NCBI GenBank assembly: GCA_002205965.3
Contig: NADL03000016.1
Span: 682,001 to 746,000, forward strand
DNA length: 64,000 nt
Source: Kappaphycus alvarezii
Lineage: Eukaryota; Rhodophyta; Florideophyceae; Gigartinales; Solieriaceae
Direction: 5' to 3'
Below the pieces are notes generated by a model. That model had not been told where the DNA came from. It was given only the letters and a program-made list of their open reading frames with translations, and did not search any database. Positions 11,237-20,105 of this stretch are shown here, in pieces. The first letter of the stretch is position 1, and each line of letters starts with the position of its first letter. The position numbers and the translations under genes were made by a program.

Positions 11237-13015
11237 TCATTCGTATTGCCGAAATACTCCAGCCGGTAATAGCTGCTCATACTCTCTACAAAGCTCCTCG
11301 ACCCGCATTGTGCATTCTTCTCCAGTCAATGCAGCACTGCCCTCTGTTTGTAAAAGTTCGGCCAAAAACGCTCTGCATACACCAGCAAACAGTTCTTGTG
11401 GAAAGCGAAAAAGAGATGAGCATTTGCATCCGCACTGCACTTGGCTGATAGATGGTGACGGTGTTGAAGATGCTGATATTGAAGGTGAGGTAGACGGGGT
11501 TGACGAAGAGAGAGGGAGGGGGTCGGACTTGCTGCTGGCGAAGATATCGGAGATGCCTCGCTTGAAGGTGATGCCTCTCTTGAAGGTGATGCCTCGCTTG
11601 AAGGCGAAGGAGTCGGACTTGGAGTCGGACTCAGACTTGGCTCAAAAGGAATGGTTGGTGTTGTAGGAGGAATGGAAGGAGTATTCTGAACTGCCGGTTG
11701 TACCGTTAGTATCAGCACCGATGGTGAAAAAGACGGGGTTGGAGATTGAGTTGGTGAGTCCAGTGTGGTCAGGCAATTGCCCATCAGCAGCTGTTCGATC
11801 CCGTATTCCGCCCTCTCATTGGCGCCGGCCTTACGCTTCTCATAGACTAATATCGGTACCCGTAAGCAAGGAGAGGCAAAAGGTGGAGACAGGCCTTTGA
11901 ATTCGGCAGTTTTTAGGCGGCATGTCTCTAGCGGAACATAACCGTAGGTTTCCGCAGTCGCGGGTTCAATGGATGTGCCTTCGGGCCAGTCATTCCAAGT
12001 GGCAATTTGGATCCAAGGATTTTCAACAGAATCCGCACCACCTAGGCGGAGAGGAGTGTAATCGATTTGGCGTTGCCACGTGAGGGAAAGGGTGTCGCCG
12101 TCATCTACTGTGCGAAGGATATATCGATTGGTACCCCCGTTCCAAGATGGGGGCACATTCTCATCGTCAAAGCCAGGGTAGACGCCGCCGATTTTCACCT
12201 CATTGACGTCGTCAGGTGCAATACCGCTATCTGTGGACTGCCTAGCCATGATGTAATCCATGTTTTCGAAGAACTGCTGCCCCCAATTGGCGCTGTTTGT
12301 CTTCGGAAGGCCCGTATTTAAGAAATTTACCCACTCGAAATTACCGTCCGAAAACTGGAACAGGCGAGGGTTGCGTATGACAAAGAAGACTTGTGAGGCA
12401 AAGAGTGCCTGGACAGTGTTCCAATAGTGCTCGTTGTCAGTTTCCGACCAGGCCAGGAGAACGGGGTGGTTGGTGACAGGGTCGGAGAAGATGAGTGAAG
12501 AGTATACTAGATTATTATAAATGTTATCGTAAACCCAGGTAAGCAATGTAGTTATTGCTGCTTGACTTTTTCCACCTTGATCATCGTAGGAAACGATGAT
12601 CTGCAAGTTGACAGTAGGGTACTTGCCATTGAAGGTAATCAAATAGTCGAGTAGAAACAAGGACAGCTGCCGTTGTAAGGGATTATCCGGGTTGATGTTA
12701 ATAATGATGCCATCGAAAGCGGCTGCATGCATTAGAAGGAAGTGATACTCCAAGACATCGGTGTCGAACTGCGTATATTCACCAATGAGAGGTTTGTTTG
12801 AATAGTGGATTACGGACTGATCATTGCATCATAGAGACCGTTTTCTGGAAGGCACCATCCTGTTCGAAAGGGGAAGTTGACCCCAGCTGAGTCGTACCAT
12901 GGTAGATAATGGGCAAAGACTTTCTTCGGTCGCTGGCTATTGAAGGCAAAAATAGTAAAGGCAGGAATCCGACGAACAAACACAGGCTAAATCGGGCGGA
13001 GGTTCGCGGGGACAT
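11237..13015 (-). CDS. Secreted GH71/GH99-like glycoside hydrolase with Ser/Pro linker and Cys-rich tail; two frame changes
   Basis: The likely start is the ATG at 13,015, opening a signal peptide (MSPRTSARF, hydrophobic core FSLCLFVGFLPLLFLPSIA). After a frame change near 12,825-12,840 the catalytic region runs from KPLIGEYTQFD to about 11,850. It includes PGFDD (about 12,180) and WNDWPEGTSIEPA at 11,997-11,959; the latter is the W-N-[DE]-W-x-E-G-T-x-I-E-P signature I associate with GH71/GH99-like enzymes, which cleave alpha-mannan or alpha-glucan chains. A Ser/Thr/Pro linker follows (about 11,760-11,460). Near 11,505-11,525, beside a run of C/G, the Ser/Pro pattern moves to another frame and leads into a Cys-rich tail (CGCKC; later EECTMRVEELC) ending at 11,237. 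Protein export is inferred from the signal peptide. The frame changes may be sequencing errors or decay. No intron is needed otherwise. Substrate is unknown. Confidence 0.65.
11540..11615. repeat. Short in-frame tandem repeat in the Ser/Pro linker
   Basis: The word GATGCCTC..CTTGAAGG recurs about every 18 bases on the plus strand, with a GAGTCGGACTTG repeat just beyond. On the coding strand it encodes repeated EASPS-type units of the linker. Such repeats expand and contract easily. Confidence 0.7.
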
Positions 13016-13099
13016 GACACCGAAAGGCTGCGAAACAGTTGCAACGGTGTCGCAAAGGCGAATTATAAATGAAACTGGATATAAGTTGCACATTAAACT

Positions 13100-13740
13100 T
13101 GACGTATTGAATCTAAGGGTAGCGAATTTACTGCAGCTTGATGGTGAAATGGGCCACCCCTAAATAACTTCGACTTAAGGCCCATGATGCATGTGTCAGT
13201 ATCGTGGCCTGATTTTATGATGGGTTCTCGAGAGGGGTCTTGGGGTTGGTAACGGATGATTGGAGACAAAATGCGTTGCGCCAACCTCAAGGGCTCTAAG
13301 TTGACCAGCCATGAACAGCTATTGGACTTGTGACCATGGCAACGACGTACGGTACTGAACATTTCAAAGGGGAAATATTTCACGTTTTGCTTTGTACAGT
13401 GAGGCCGCTTTGACGTGGCAGTAAAGGTGAGAGAAAAGGGGAACTTGTAACGTAAAAATCCGAAGTGGGGACAGACTAGCTGGCCCAGCCGTAGGCAGTA
13501 TTACCGAGAGCTGTCGCTCGTGATACATACGTACAGTATTTTGCGATGATTTGTCATAACAGCCGTGGATCGGCCGACGAACGATGCTACACGTGTACGC
13601 AGAAAATGAAACCCAGAATGAAGGTGTTTGCCACTGTACAGTACAGTACAGTACTGTAACAGAGGTCTCGGGTGGACCCACCCGCACACAGCAGTTGTGA
13701 GTATTTTCTCATTCTTTTTATCACTGGTGTACAGTCCAAA
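13100..13740. other. Intergenic DNA with a short GTACA microsatellite
   Basis: No gene was recognised. At about 13,634-13,657 the five-base word ACAGT/GTACA is repeated about four times and is partly palindromic. It lies upstream of the glycoside hydrolase start. Confidence 0.5.
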
Positions 13741-14171
13741 TGTGCAACGTTGCAGAGTACTTAAAATTAAGTTGGAATTGGGTGACTAAGTTCTGCGTGT
13801 TGCGGTGCGCGGCAAATTACCGATGCTGCACAAGTTGACCAAATTGAGTAGCTAAGCTTCTGATACAGGCGGGTCTTCACTCCTCCAGTCGAGCATCCGC
13901 TACGAGACGCTACTGCTGCCGCGTATGTCTCTATAACCTTGGATGTTTCTAGAGAGGGTGTAACCAATGATACGATATCTACGCTCCGGTACAAATTTAC
14001 TGGATACCAACCCACATATCTACCACAGTAAATTAACCCCCCATTTACACCTAACGAATCGAAGGCTAGTGGTACAAAATCCCATCCTAGCCTTGATCGC
14101 CCCGGCATTGCCTCGCCTGGAATTGGTGCCACTTTCGCAGCTAAGTCTCTCTTCTTCCGCTTTCCTGCTGT
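13740..14171 (-). mobile_element. Endonuclease LINE 3' end (family gamma), minus copy
   Basis: The minus strand encodes the LINE carboxyl terminus: PGRSRLGWDFVPLAFDSLG, then KVIETYAAAVASRSGCSTGG and KTRLYQKLSYSIWSTCAAS. The plus-strand copies at 17.6-18.15 kb and 34.8-35.87 kb carry the same domain. Its 3' trailer (about 13,740-13,770) also resembles theirs (GTTGCACAT, AATTTTAA). The coding frame stays open through a 95-bp insert (13,957-14,051). At 14,171 the sequence switches to the plus strand of the same family, so the two pieces sit head to head. Confidence 0.75.
13957..14051. mobile_element. 95-bp MITE-like insertion inside LINE coding sequence
   Basis: Other LINE copies read directly from the FDSLG-type segment to SETSSKVIE. 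Here about 30 codons intervene. The insert begins GGTGTAA (13,957-13,963) and ends TTACACC (14,045-14,051), a 7-bp terminal inverted repeat. It also holds an internal inverted repeat, TTTACTG (13,996) and CAGTAAA (14,026). This is the form of a very small non-autonomous DNA element. A target duplication is not clear. Confidence 0.5.
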
Positions 14172-14197
14172 GAGAGTACTCGGGAGAGAGCTGTTTA
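14172..14197 (+). mobile_element. Left piece of plus-strand family gamma LINE, split by copia element
   Basis: GAGTACTCGGGAGAGAGCTG here matches GAGTACTTGGGCGAGAGCTG in the LINE at 35.32 kb. In that copy the next bases are TTCAAGGCAGGAG; here that continuation lies beyond 17,607. The gap holds the copia element, and GTTTA is present at both edges (14,193-14,197 and 17,607-17,611). Confidence 0.7.
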
Positions 14198-14303
14198 CGT
14201 GAGTTGGTAGACCGATACCCTTTACTCTATGCTAGCTGTGTTGCGCCGACGGCCTTTTATACTGGTCTGTCAGTGGACAGGCTGTTCTTGGTTTCTTTGG
14301 TTA
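14198..14303 (-). repeat. Copia 3' LTR
   Basis: This block (GAGTTGGTAGACCGATACCC and onward, with GACGGCCTTTTATACTGG) is repeated at 17,501-17,606 with few differences. The inner end is approximate. Confidence 0.75.
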
Positions 14304-17300
14304 GCTTGTATTCGATTCTCGTTTTGTTTGTTTGCCTTGGTTCCTCTGACAGTCCCGGGTGAAAACGATGGATCGAATGCAAGATTGGAGGGCTGGGTGG
14401 GGTGGGTGTCGAATGGCGTAGGTTCGTCGGGTTGGGGGTCTGGGTGGGGACGGATGTTGAGTTGGTTACAGTGCATGGCGATCTTCGTTTTGCCGAGAGC
14501 TTTGGTAAACATGTCTGCTGCGTTGTGGTTGGATGTGACGTAGTGGACGGTGATATTTTCTTGCTTACATGATCGACAAGATGGTGGTGAGCGATGTCGA
14601 TGAGTTTTCGCCGTTTCGTGGGGGCAACATTTTTGGCGATTTGAATTGTGGCTGTGTTGTCTATTAGCACTTTTGTCGCTCGGTGGGTGGGTTGTTGACA
14701 GTCTGCCACCAGCCGGGGCAGCCATTGAGTTTCCTGCACGGCGTCGGATGCCGCCAAGTATTCCGCTTCGCAGGTGGATTTGGCGACCGTGTGTTGCTTG
14801 GAGCTGCGCCAGGCCACGGGGGATCCGTATGCAGTGTGTATGATTCCTGTTCGCGAGCGGCGAGTAGATATGTTGGCAAAGTCAGCGTCCTTGTATGTCA
14901 TGATAAGGTGGGCTGGTGTGCGGAGGTGGGTGTTCGTGCGGTACAGTATTCCATGTGTTGTTGTGGCATTGAGATACTGAAGGAGCCAGCGGAGGATGCG
15001 GTTATGTTCTGTGGTTGGCTTGTACATGTGTTCCGCTAGATTATTTGTCGCAAATTGGATATCTGGGCGGGTGCTATCAGTAAGATATCGTAAGTCTCCC
15101 AGTATGGATTGGAAGAGTTTTGTCTGATCTTCGGGAAGTGAGTGAGCTATAGTGGCGTGGTTCCAGTTTGTGGTTTCGGGGATAGGAGTGGATCTGGGTT
15201 TGCAGTGCGTCATGCGTTTGCAGTGCAGGAGGGCTTGGATCACGTGGAGCTGGGATATGTGTAAGTGGCCCTGTGGGGTTTTGTTGATGTTCCATTTTAG
15301 GTACGTCGTGGGAGTAGCAGCCGTGGACAGTGTTGATTAAGGCCATGTGGATCGGTGTAAACCATTGAACCTGTTGCCTGTAGCGGAGCATGTAGACCGT
15401 GAGGTGTCGACTTTGAGCGTCGATGAATGTGAGGAAATGCAGGTTACCATGTCTGGATGGCGGTTTGATAGGTCCGCATGTGTCTGTGCTGACGTACGCG
15501 CCTATATTGTAGATTTTGTTGTTGCGGGTGTGGGCTGCCTTTCGTAGTTTGGCATGTCGGCATGGGATGCATGTGATTGGCGATGGGTTGCGTCGGAGGG
15601 TAGGGGGGAGGATGGCTAGGGTCCCATGCTTGGCCATGGTCAGAATGGTGGTGGGTGACGCGTAGTTAAGTATGAGATGCCATTTGTGTAGGTCTTCTGC
15701 GGACGGCGTGAGGGGCTTGGTTGGAAGGCGGGGTGGTTTGCGGGGTTTGGTCTATTGAGGTGGATACGGTCGGACGGTTGCGGCGGGGGTGGGGTTGTGT
15801 TTCTAGGCGGCCGTAGTGGTCGGGATTTCGGGTGTCTTGTGGACGCTGGGATGCGGTGTAGTGAGGTGTGTGGGTGGGCCGAGTTGCCATTGCGTGGTGC
15901 GCGGTTTGGTTTTACGTACACTTAGGGGGTGGATGCCGGCTAGACGAGCATGGATTGTTTTAATTTCATCTGTGGGCTTGAGTACGTATGAATTTCGGCG
16001 CTGTTGCCACGGTGCGGTGGCAAGGAGAGCGGCCTTGTCGAGGTGGTGTCGAATAGGAAGGCGGCCTTGCGCGTGATGACGACCGGACCATATTTGGTGG
16101 TGAACGAGTGGACGGATAGCAGATTGGCCTTGAGCGCTGGGTTGATGAGCGCGGGAGCCGATTTGGCTATTTTGGTCGGCTGGATGTGATGTTCGTCATG
16201 CAAAGGTGAGTGCAAAATGTGTCATCATTGGTGGCGGTGGATGTGGGGATTGGTGAGTTGAGGGGTTGGGACGTGTTCGTGTGGGTGAGGAGTGTGGGGT
16301 TAGCGGCGGAATCAATAACAAACGTACCGTGCTCCCAGTCAGCAGCTTTGTCCGCGTGGTCAGTCGTGTTGTCTGAAATCAGGTCAGTGATTTGTTGCAT
16401 GATGTCTGCGTAATTGCGCCAGCTTGCTTTGCAGAAGCTTTGATTTTCTTGTTTTTGGGGTGGTTAGCATCTCGGCATTGCTCGTCGGTGTGTCTGGGGT
16501 TGGGGATCCCAGACTTATGTGATGTTGGCAGGGTTTGAATTGGGGCTGGTTGAGTGGCTTGTTAGCGGAGCGCAGAGACCGTAGTTGCTTTAGGATTTCA
16601 TGTATTGCTGCGGCTGTGGTGTCTTGATTCGGCGGGTGGGTGTGGCAGGCCCAGCACCACCGTGTGGAGTGAAGCGTAACAAGCCGGTAAGCCTCTGAGC
16701 GAAGTCGTTCGGGTCTTTCGGTTTGGAGTGAAACATGAGCATGGCTACAGGATGCAGATCCGGATTGTTTGGAGGCCGTCTATCATGAAGTCCACGGTTG
16801 TGGTCGGGTTCAATGCCAGGGTAGTTCGCGGCAAGCATCTTCGCCCGGATGCTTTCATGGGCCGTTAGGTATTCGACCACGGTCATGCCTGCCTGGAATG
16901 TGGTGCTTTCGGCAAGCGCTTTTAAAGTGCGGTGATCGTTGTCTTGAGCGGCGTCCAGGTAGCTGGTGACAGCGGATATGAGTTGGCTCGGTGTGGGGCG
17001 GACATTGCGGCGGATGACCAGGGCTGCTATGTCGGCCGGGATCGAGTCGATCAGGGCGCTGACCAGGATGGCTTGTTTCTTTTCGAATATGTGAGACGGC
17101 CGGGTCAGTGGGGGGTCGGTTCGTCCATGACCTGGGCGGTGGCATCTATCGAGGCTGCGGCGCCATAGATAGAGAGGATCCACGGGGCGTAGTTGGCTTT
17201 GTGCAGAGTGGCTATTTTGGGATGGATATGTGGTCCATGTTGGATGGACGCGTGTCGGTAGGGGGTGATACGGTGGTTGGCGGTCTGTTGCGGTTTGTCT

Positions 17301-17500
17301 GGTAAGACGTAAGAGTTCTTGTGTAAGCTCGGCGAAGGGTGCTTGATTTGCCCTGTTGTCGGCCCTGATTGCTCTTGGGGTGCGGTGAGTGGCAAGGAAA
17401 GTGCGGAGGTGTGCAGACGGAGGCGGATCCAGGATGGATGTGTTTATACCTCGTGTGATCGGGGTGCGTCGCAGTGGGTTACGTTTTGTTGCCCATAACC

Positions 17501-17606
17501 TGTGAGTTGGTAGACCGATACCCTTTACTCTATGCTAGCGTGTGTTCCGACGACGGCCTTTTATACTGGTCTGTCAGTGGGACAGGCTGTCTTGGTTCCT
17601 TTGAAA
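17501..17606 (-). repeat. Copia 5' LTR
   Basis: This is the second copy of the direct repeat. It is bordered inside by the initiator-tRNA-like primer site and outside by the target duplication GTTTA. Confidence 0.75.
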
Positions 17607-18185
17607 GTTTAAAGCAGCAGGAGTTGGCGTCCAACGTGATGTCAAATACCTACTCCCCGGACTGAATGCGCCACCCGCAGATATTCTGGTGCACCCGCGA
17701 TCCAACGCATTGAACACCCCGCCCCCTCTTCCAGTGGCCTACGACATCTCCGTATCCTCGCCATTCCAGGAGTTCTATATGTCAATGGGAGCACGAAAAG
17801 CGCGAGCTGTTGCGAACGCAGCAGACAAGCGAAAGAGGAGGGACCTAGCCACGAAAGTGGCTGCCATTTCTGGAGACGTCCTGCCTGGAAGATCAAGATT
17901 CGGATGGGATTTTGTGCCGCTAGCTTTTTACTCGTTAGGATCACCTTCTGAGACATCATCAAAGGTCATTGAGAAATACGCGGCAGCTGTCGCATCGCGC
18001 AGCGGATGTTCTACAGGGGGGATGAAGACCCGCTTATACCAGAAACTCAGCTACGCTATTTGGTCCCCAAGTGCGGCGTCAGTGATATGTCGTGCCCTGC
18101 AACACACAGAAGTTAGTCACCCTATTCAACATTAATTTGTAGCGACTTCACAGTGTTGCACATACTCATTTTTATCGAAATGACC
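17607..18185 (+). mobile_element. Endonuclease LINE 3' end (family gamma), plus copy
   Basis: Continues the LINE broken at 14,197. It encodes ILVHP, then LPVAYDISVSSPFQEF (the D-V-x-V strand of the restriction-like endonuclease) and the conserved carboxyl end, open to 18,135. The 3' trailer with TTAATTTGTAGCGACTTCAC resembles the one at 35.84 kb. It meets the 3' end of a minus-strand family alpha LINE near 18,190. Confidence 0.8.
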
Positions 18186-18195
18186 AGCTGTCATG

Positions 18196-19365
18196 CTACA
18201 AAGAAGAAGTTTAATGCGTTCAGTATCTACTGTGGACTGCGCACGTCCTAAACTATACGGTTAAGATCTAACCGGATGTACTTCGTCGTCCATGCGCATC
18301 GGAGCTCGCGACAGGATAGCTTCAGAAATGGATGACCAGAGGGTGCAACTCAGTCGCTGGTAGATACGGCGGCGGATAACGCCAGATGTCGAGTGACACT
18401 TGGACGCGATCCGCGGAACTAACTCCTCGATAAATAAAATAGTTCCAGGGGAAGGCCAGGTGGGGAATCAAACGCCACAGGTCGAAAAGTGAAATTCGGC
18501 GTGTAAGGCGCAGAAGGCGGCCAGTCGATGGAGAGAGGAGGCGTCGGGCGATGATGCGTTCCAGGGTTTAACCTTGTCGTGGGCCACCAGTTCAGCAGCG
18601 CCTCCGGCAACCTGGGTCGCCTTGGTGCGAACTGCGGCCTTGAACGGTGAGACGACAGTGATGTCACAGGCAATGGAGCGCAATTTTGTGCCTTACGGGG
18701 TTGCGGGTGGTGCAAGGATATCGGCGGGCCGGAGCTCAGTGCCCGGGACGAGGAACGGAACTTCTTGCCGAGTATCCAGACCCGCGGCGCGGGTAACATG
18801 CGTCGCAATCGCATTAAATAGCGAATTATGACGGTGACGACGGCCGAAACCAGGGCAGCAGAGGTCGGCGGCGTGATCCCCGAGGGTGTCCAGAGGGTGG
18901 GCACAGTGGTGGCAGTTGAGGGCCATAGAGTCATCATACACTGGCAGTCCGAGGTGACGGCGGAGCATGGTGCCAGTGTGTAGTGTGCACGTTCGCAGCT
19001 GCCGTGGGGAGAGCGAAGAGAAACGACGCAGCGGGGCTGCGGCGGAACGCTAAGCCAGGGATGCGATGTCGAATGTCGGCGTCGCTATGGGCGATCGGGT
19101 TTGGGGCATTCGCCCAGGAGTCGTCGTGGCAATGTACTCTTGCCCGCGCCTCTTGCTGCACCCGTTTGAGAAGGGTTAAAGTGTTGGTGGGTGAAGCAGC
19201 TATAGTTCGAGGGTCAGAGGTGGAAAGGTCGACCATCCCGGGGATGGAGAGGGCGAAACGGCGGAGAGAAGGCCCAGCCTGACGCAGGCTACGCACGCAG
19301 GGGGGCTTTTTGGGTTATTTTAATGCATTAAAGATGTGGTCGGTTATATACACGAGGCTCCGCAC
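18196..19365 (-). mobile_element. Endonuclease LINE 3' part (family alpha), minus copy
   Basis: Going up the minus strand, the linker (19,296-18,934) carries AHWHHAPPSPRT-type sequence. Next comes the zinc motif CHHCAHPLDTLGDHAADLCC near 18,905-18,850, then RPADILAPP and ACDITVVSPF. Frame changes occur near the zinc motif and within the nuclease region. The 3' tail (GAAGAAGTTTAATGCGTTCA on the plus strand, from about 18,203) recurs at 31.35, 32.69 and, inverted, 42.90 kb. A block at 19,304-19,360 (TTTTAATGCATTAAAGATG and onward) recurs at 32,972-33,031. Confidence 0.75.
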
Positions 19366-19569
19366 TGCCTACGGAACAGAATGAAGTAATAGGCAAGGAA
19401 AATGGAGCATTGCATGCCACTGTATGTGAAAAAGCGAGCAGTGACAAGTTCGAATTTCGGGCACTGTATAACAGTGATAAAAAAATATCGTACCGTAGAC
19501 CAGTTGATCGAAATACTGTACATAGAACAGCTGTTGAGAGAATGGTCCAAATCGCCCTGCTGGGTGGCT

Positions 19570-19878
19570 TACAGATAAAAATAGGGCACTAGAAATTATT
19601 CCATGACTCAACATTAACAAAATACTACCTTCTAAACCTTGGATGTTTAATGAAAAAATTCCTATAGTAACAAATCCCATGTGTGAGACAGAAGAATAAG
19701 CTATTATTTTTTTTAAGTCAATTTGCCTTAAGGTAGTTAAAGAAGCATATATAATAGCAATAAGACTCAAAGTAAAAATTAAAGGAGTGAAAAAGATACT
19801 AGCCCAAGGAAAGATAGGCAATGAAAATCTTAAAAACCCGTAACCCCCCATTTTCAGTAAGATCCCAGCTATTCCACC
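19570..19878 (-). pseudogene. nad4: Nuclear copy of mitochondrial nad4 fragment (NUMT)
   Basis: About 100 codons of NADH dehydrogenase subunit 4 read without a stop on the minus strand: GIAGILLKMGGYGFLRFSLP, then LTTLRQIDLKKIIAYSSVSH, and LLMLSHGIISSALFL. The Q-x-D-L-K-K-I-I-A-Y-S-S-V-S-H-M loop and the following helices are typical of this membrane-embedded proton-pumping subunit of complex I. The gene is cut at both ends: a full nad4 has nearly 500 residues. On both sides the sequence passes into nuclear repeats, so this is a transferred fragment, not an organellar contig. Tryptophan is coded by TGG. The intact frame suggests recent arrival. Confidence 0.85.
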
Positions 19879-19879
19879 A

Positions 19880-20105
19880 CCACTTGCCTGAACCCTAACA
19901 TTGATGTCGAACCCGAGCTACAACTCCCAGTGAAACCAAAGGATCTAAAGAAGCCCCTCCTTGGGATCGGCTTCTCATCACCCAGAAACGTCGCTGCCGC
20001 CGCCTTCCTTGCTTCCAGCTCGACCGCTAACATTGTATTGCGCGCTATTCTCCCTGCGCCACTCAAGGAATTGACAACGTATGAATCGGCTCAAAACCTC
20101 GTTCA
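19880..20105 (+). mobile_element. LINE fragment, region between RT and zinc motif
   Basis: The plus strand encodes GIGFSSPRNVAAAAFLASS and, further on, LPAPLKELTTYES. This resembles the minus-strand LINE at 40.7-40.6 kb (GITSANNIAARH; GAAFLASS; LLPASTTELRTYEAG). It is cut on the right by a gypsy fossil. Confidence 0.6.

Larger units (their letters stand above)
14198..17606 (-). mobile_element. Ty1/copia LTR retrotransposon, shortened, inserted in a LINE
   Basis: The ends are set by a 5-bp target duplication GTTTA and by short direct repeats of about 105 bp. On the minus strand the order is gag (about 17,395-16,590, UBN2-type), an integrase region (15,637-15,077, with CRHAKLRKA and STDTCGPI) and reverse transcriptase end plus RNase H (15,243-14,257, with RSRTGII and CEAEYLAASDA). 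The last two lie closer together than in full elements, so this copy is shortened as well as broken. Just inside the 5' LTR the plus strand reads GCCCATAACC (17,491-17,500). This matches the anticodon arm of initiator tRNA-Met, the internal primer site known for copia elements. The LTRs are similar, suggesting moderate age. Confidence 0.8.

Noticed and set aside
14229-17305. Many plus-strand ORFs of 60-118 residues, tryptophan- and valine-rich
   Set aside because: They are antisense to the copia element, and none has a recognisable domain.
19369-19851. A complete 160-residue membrane protein gene
   Set aside because: Only the first 92 residues are nad4; the rest is translation of flanking repeat.
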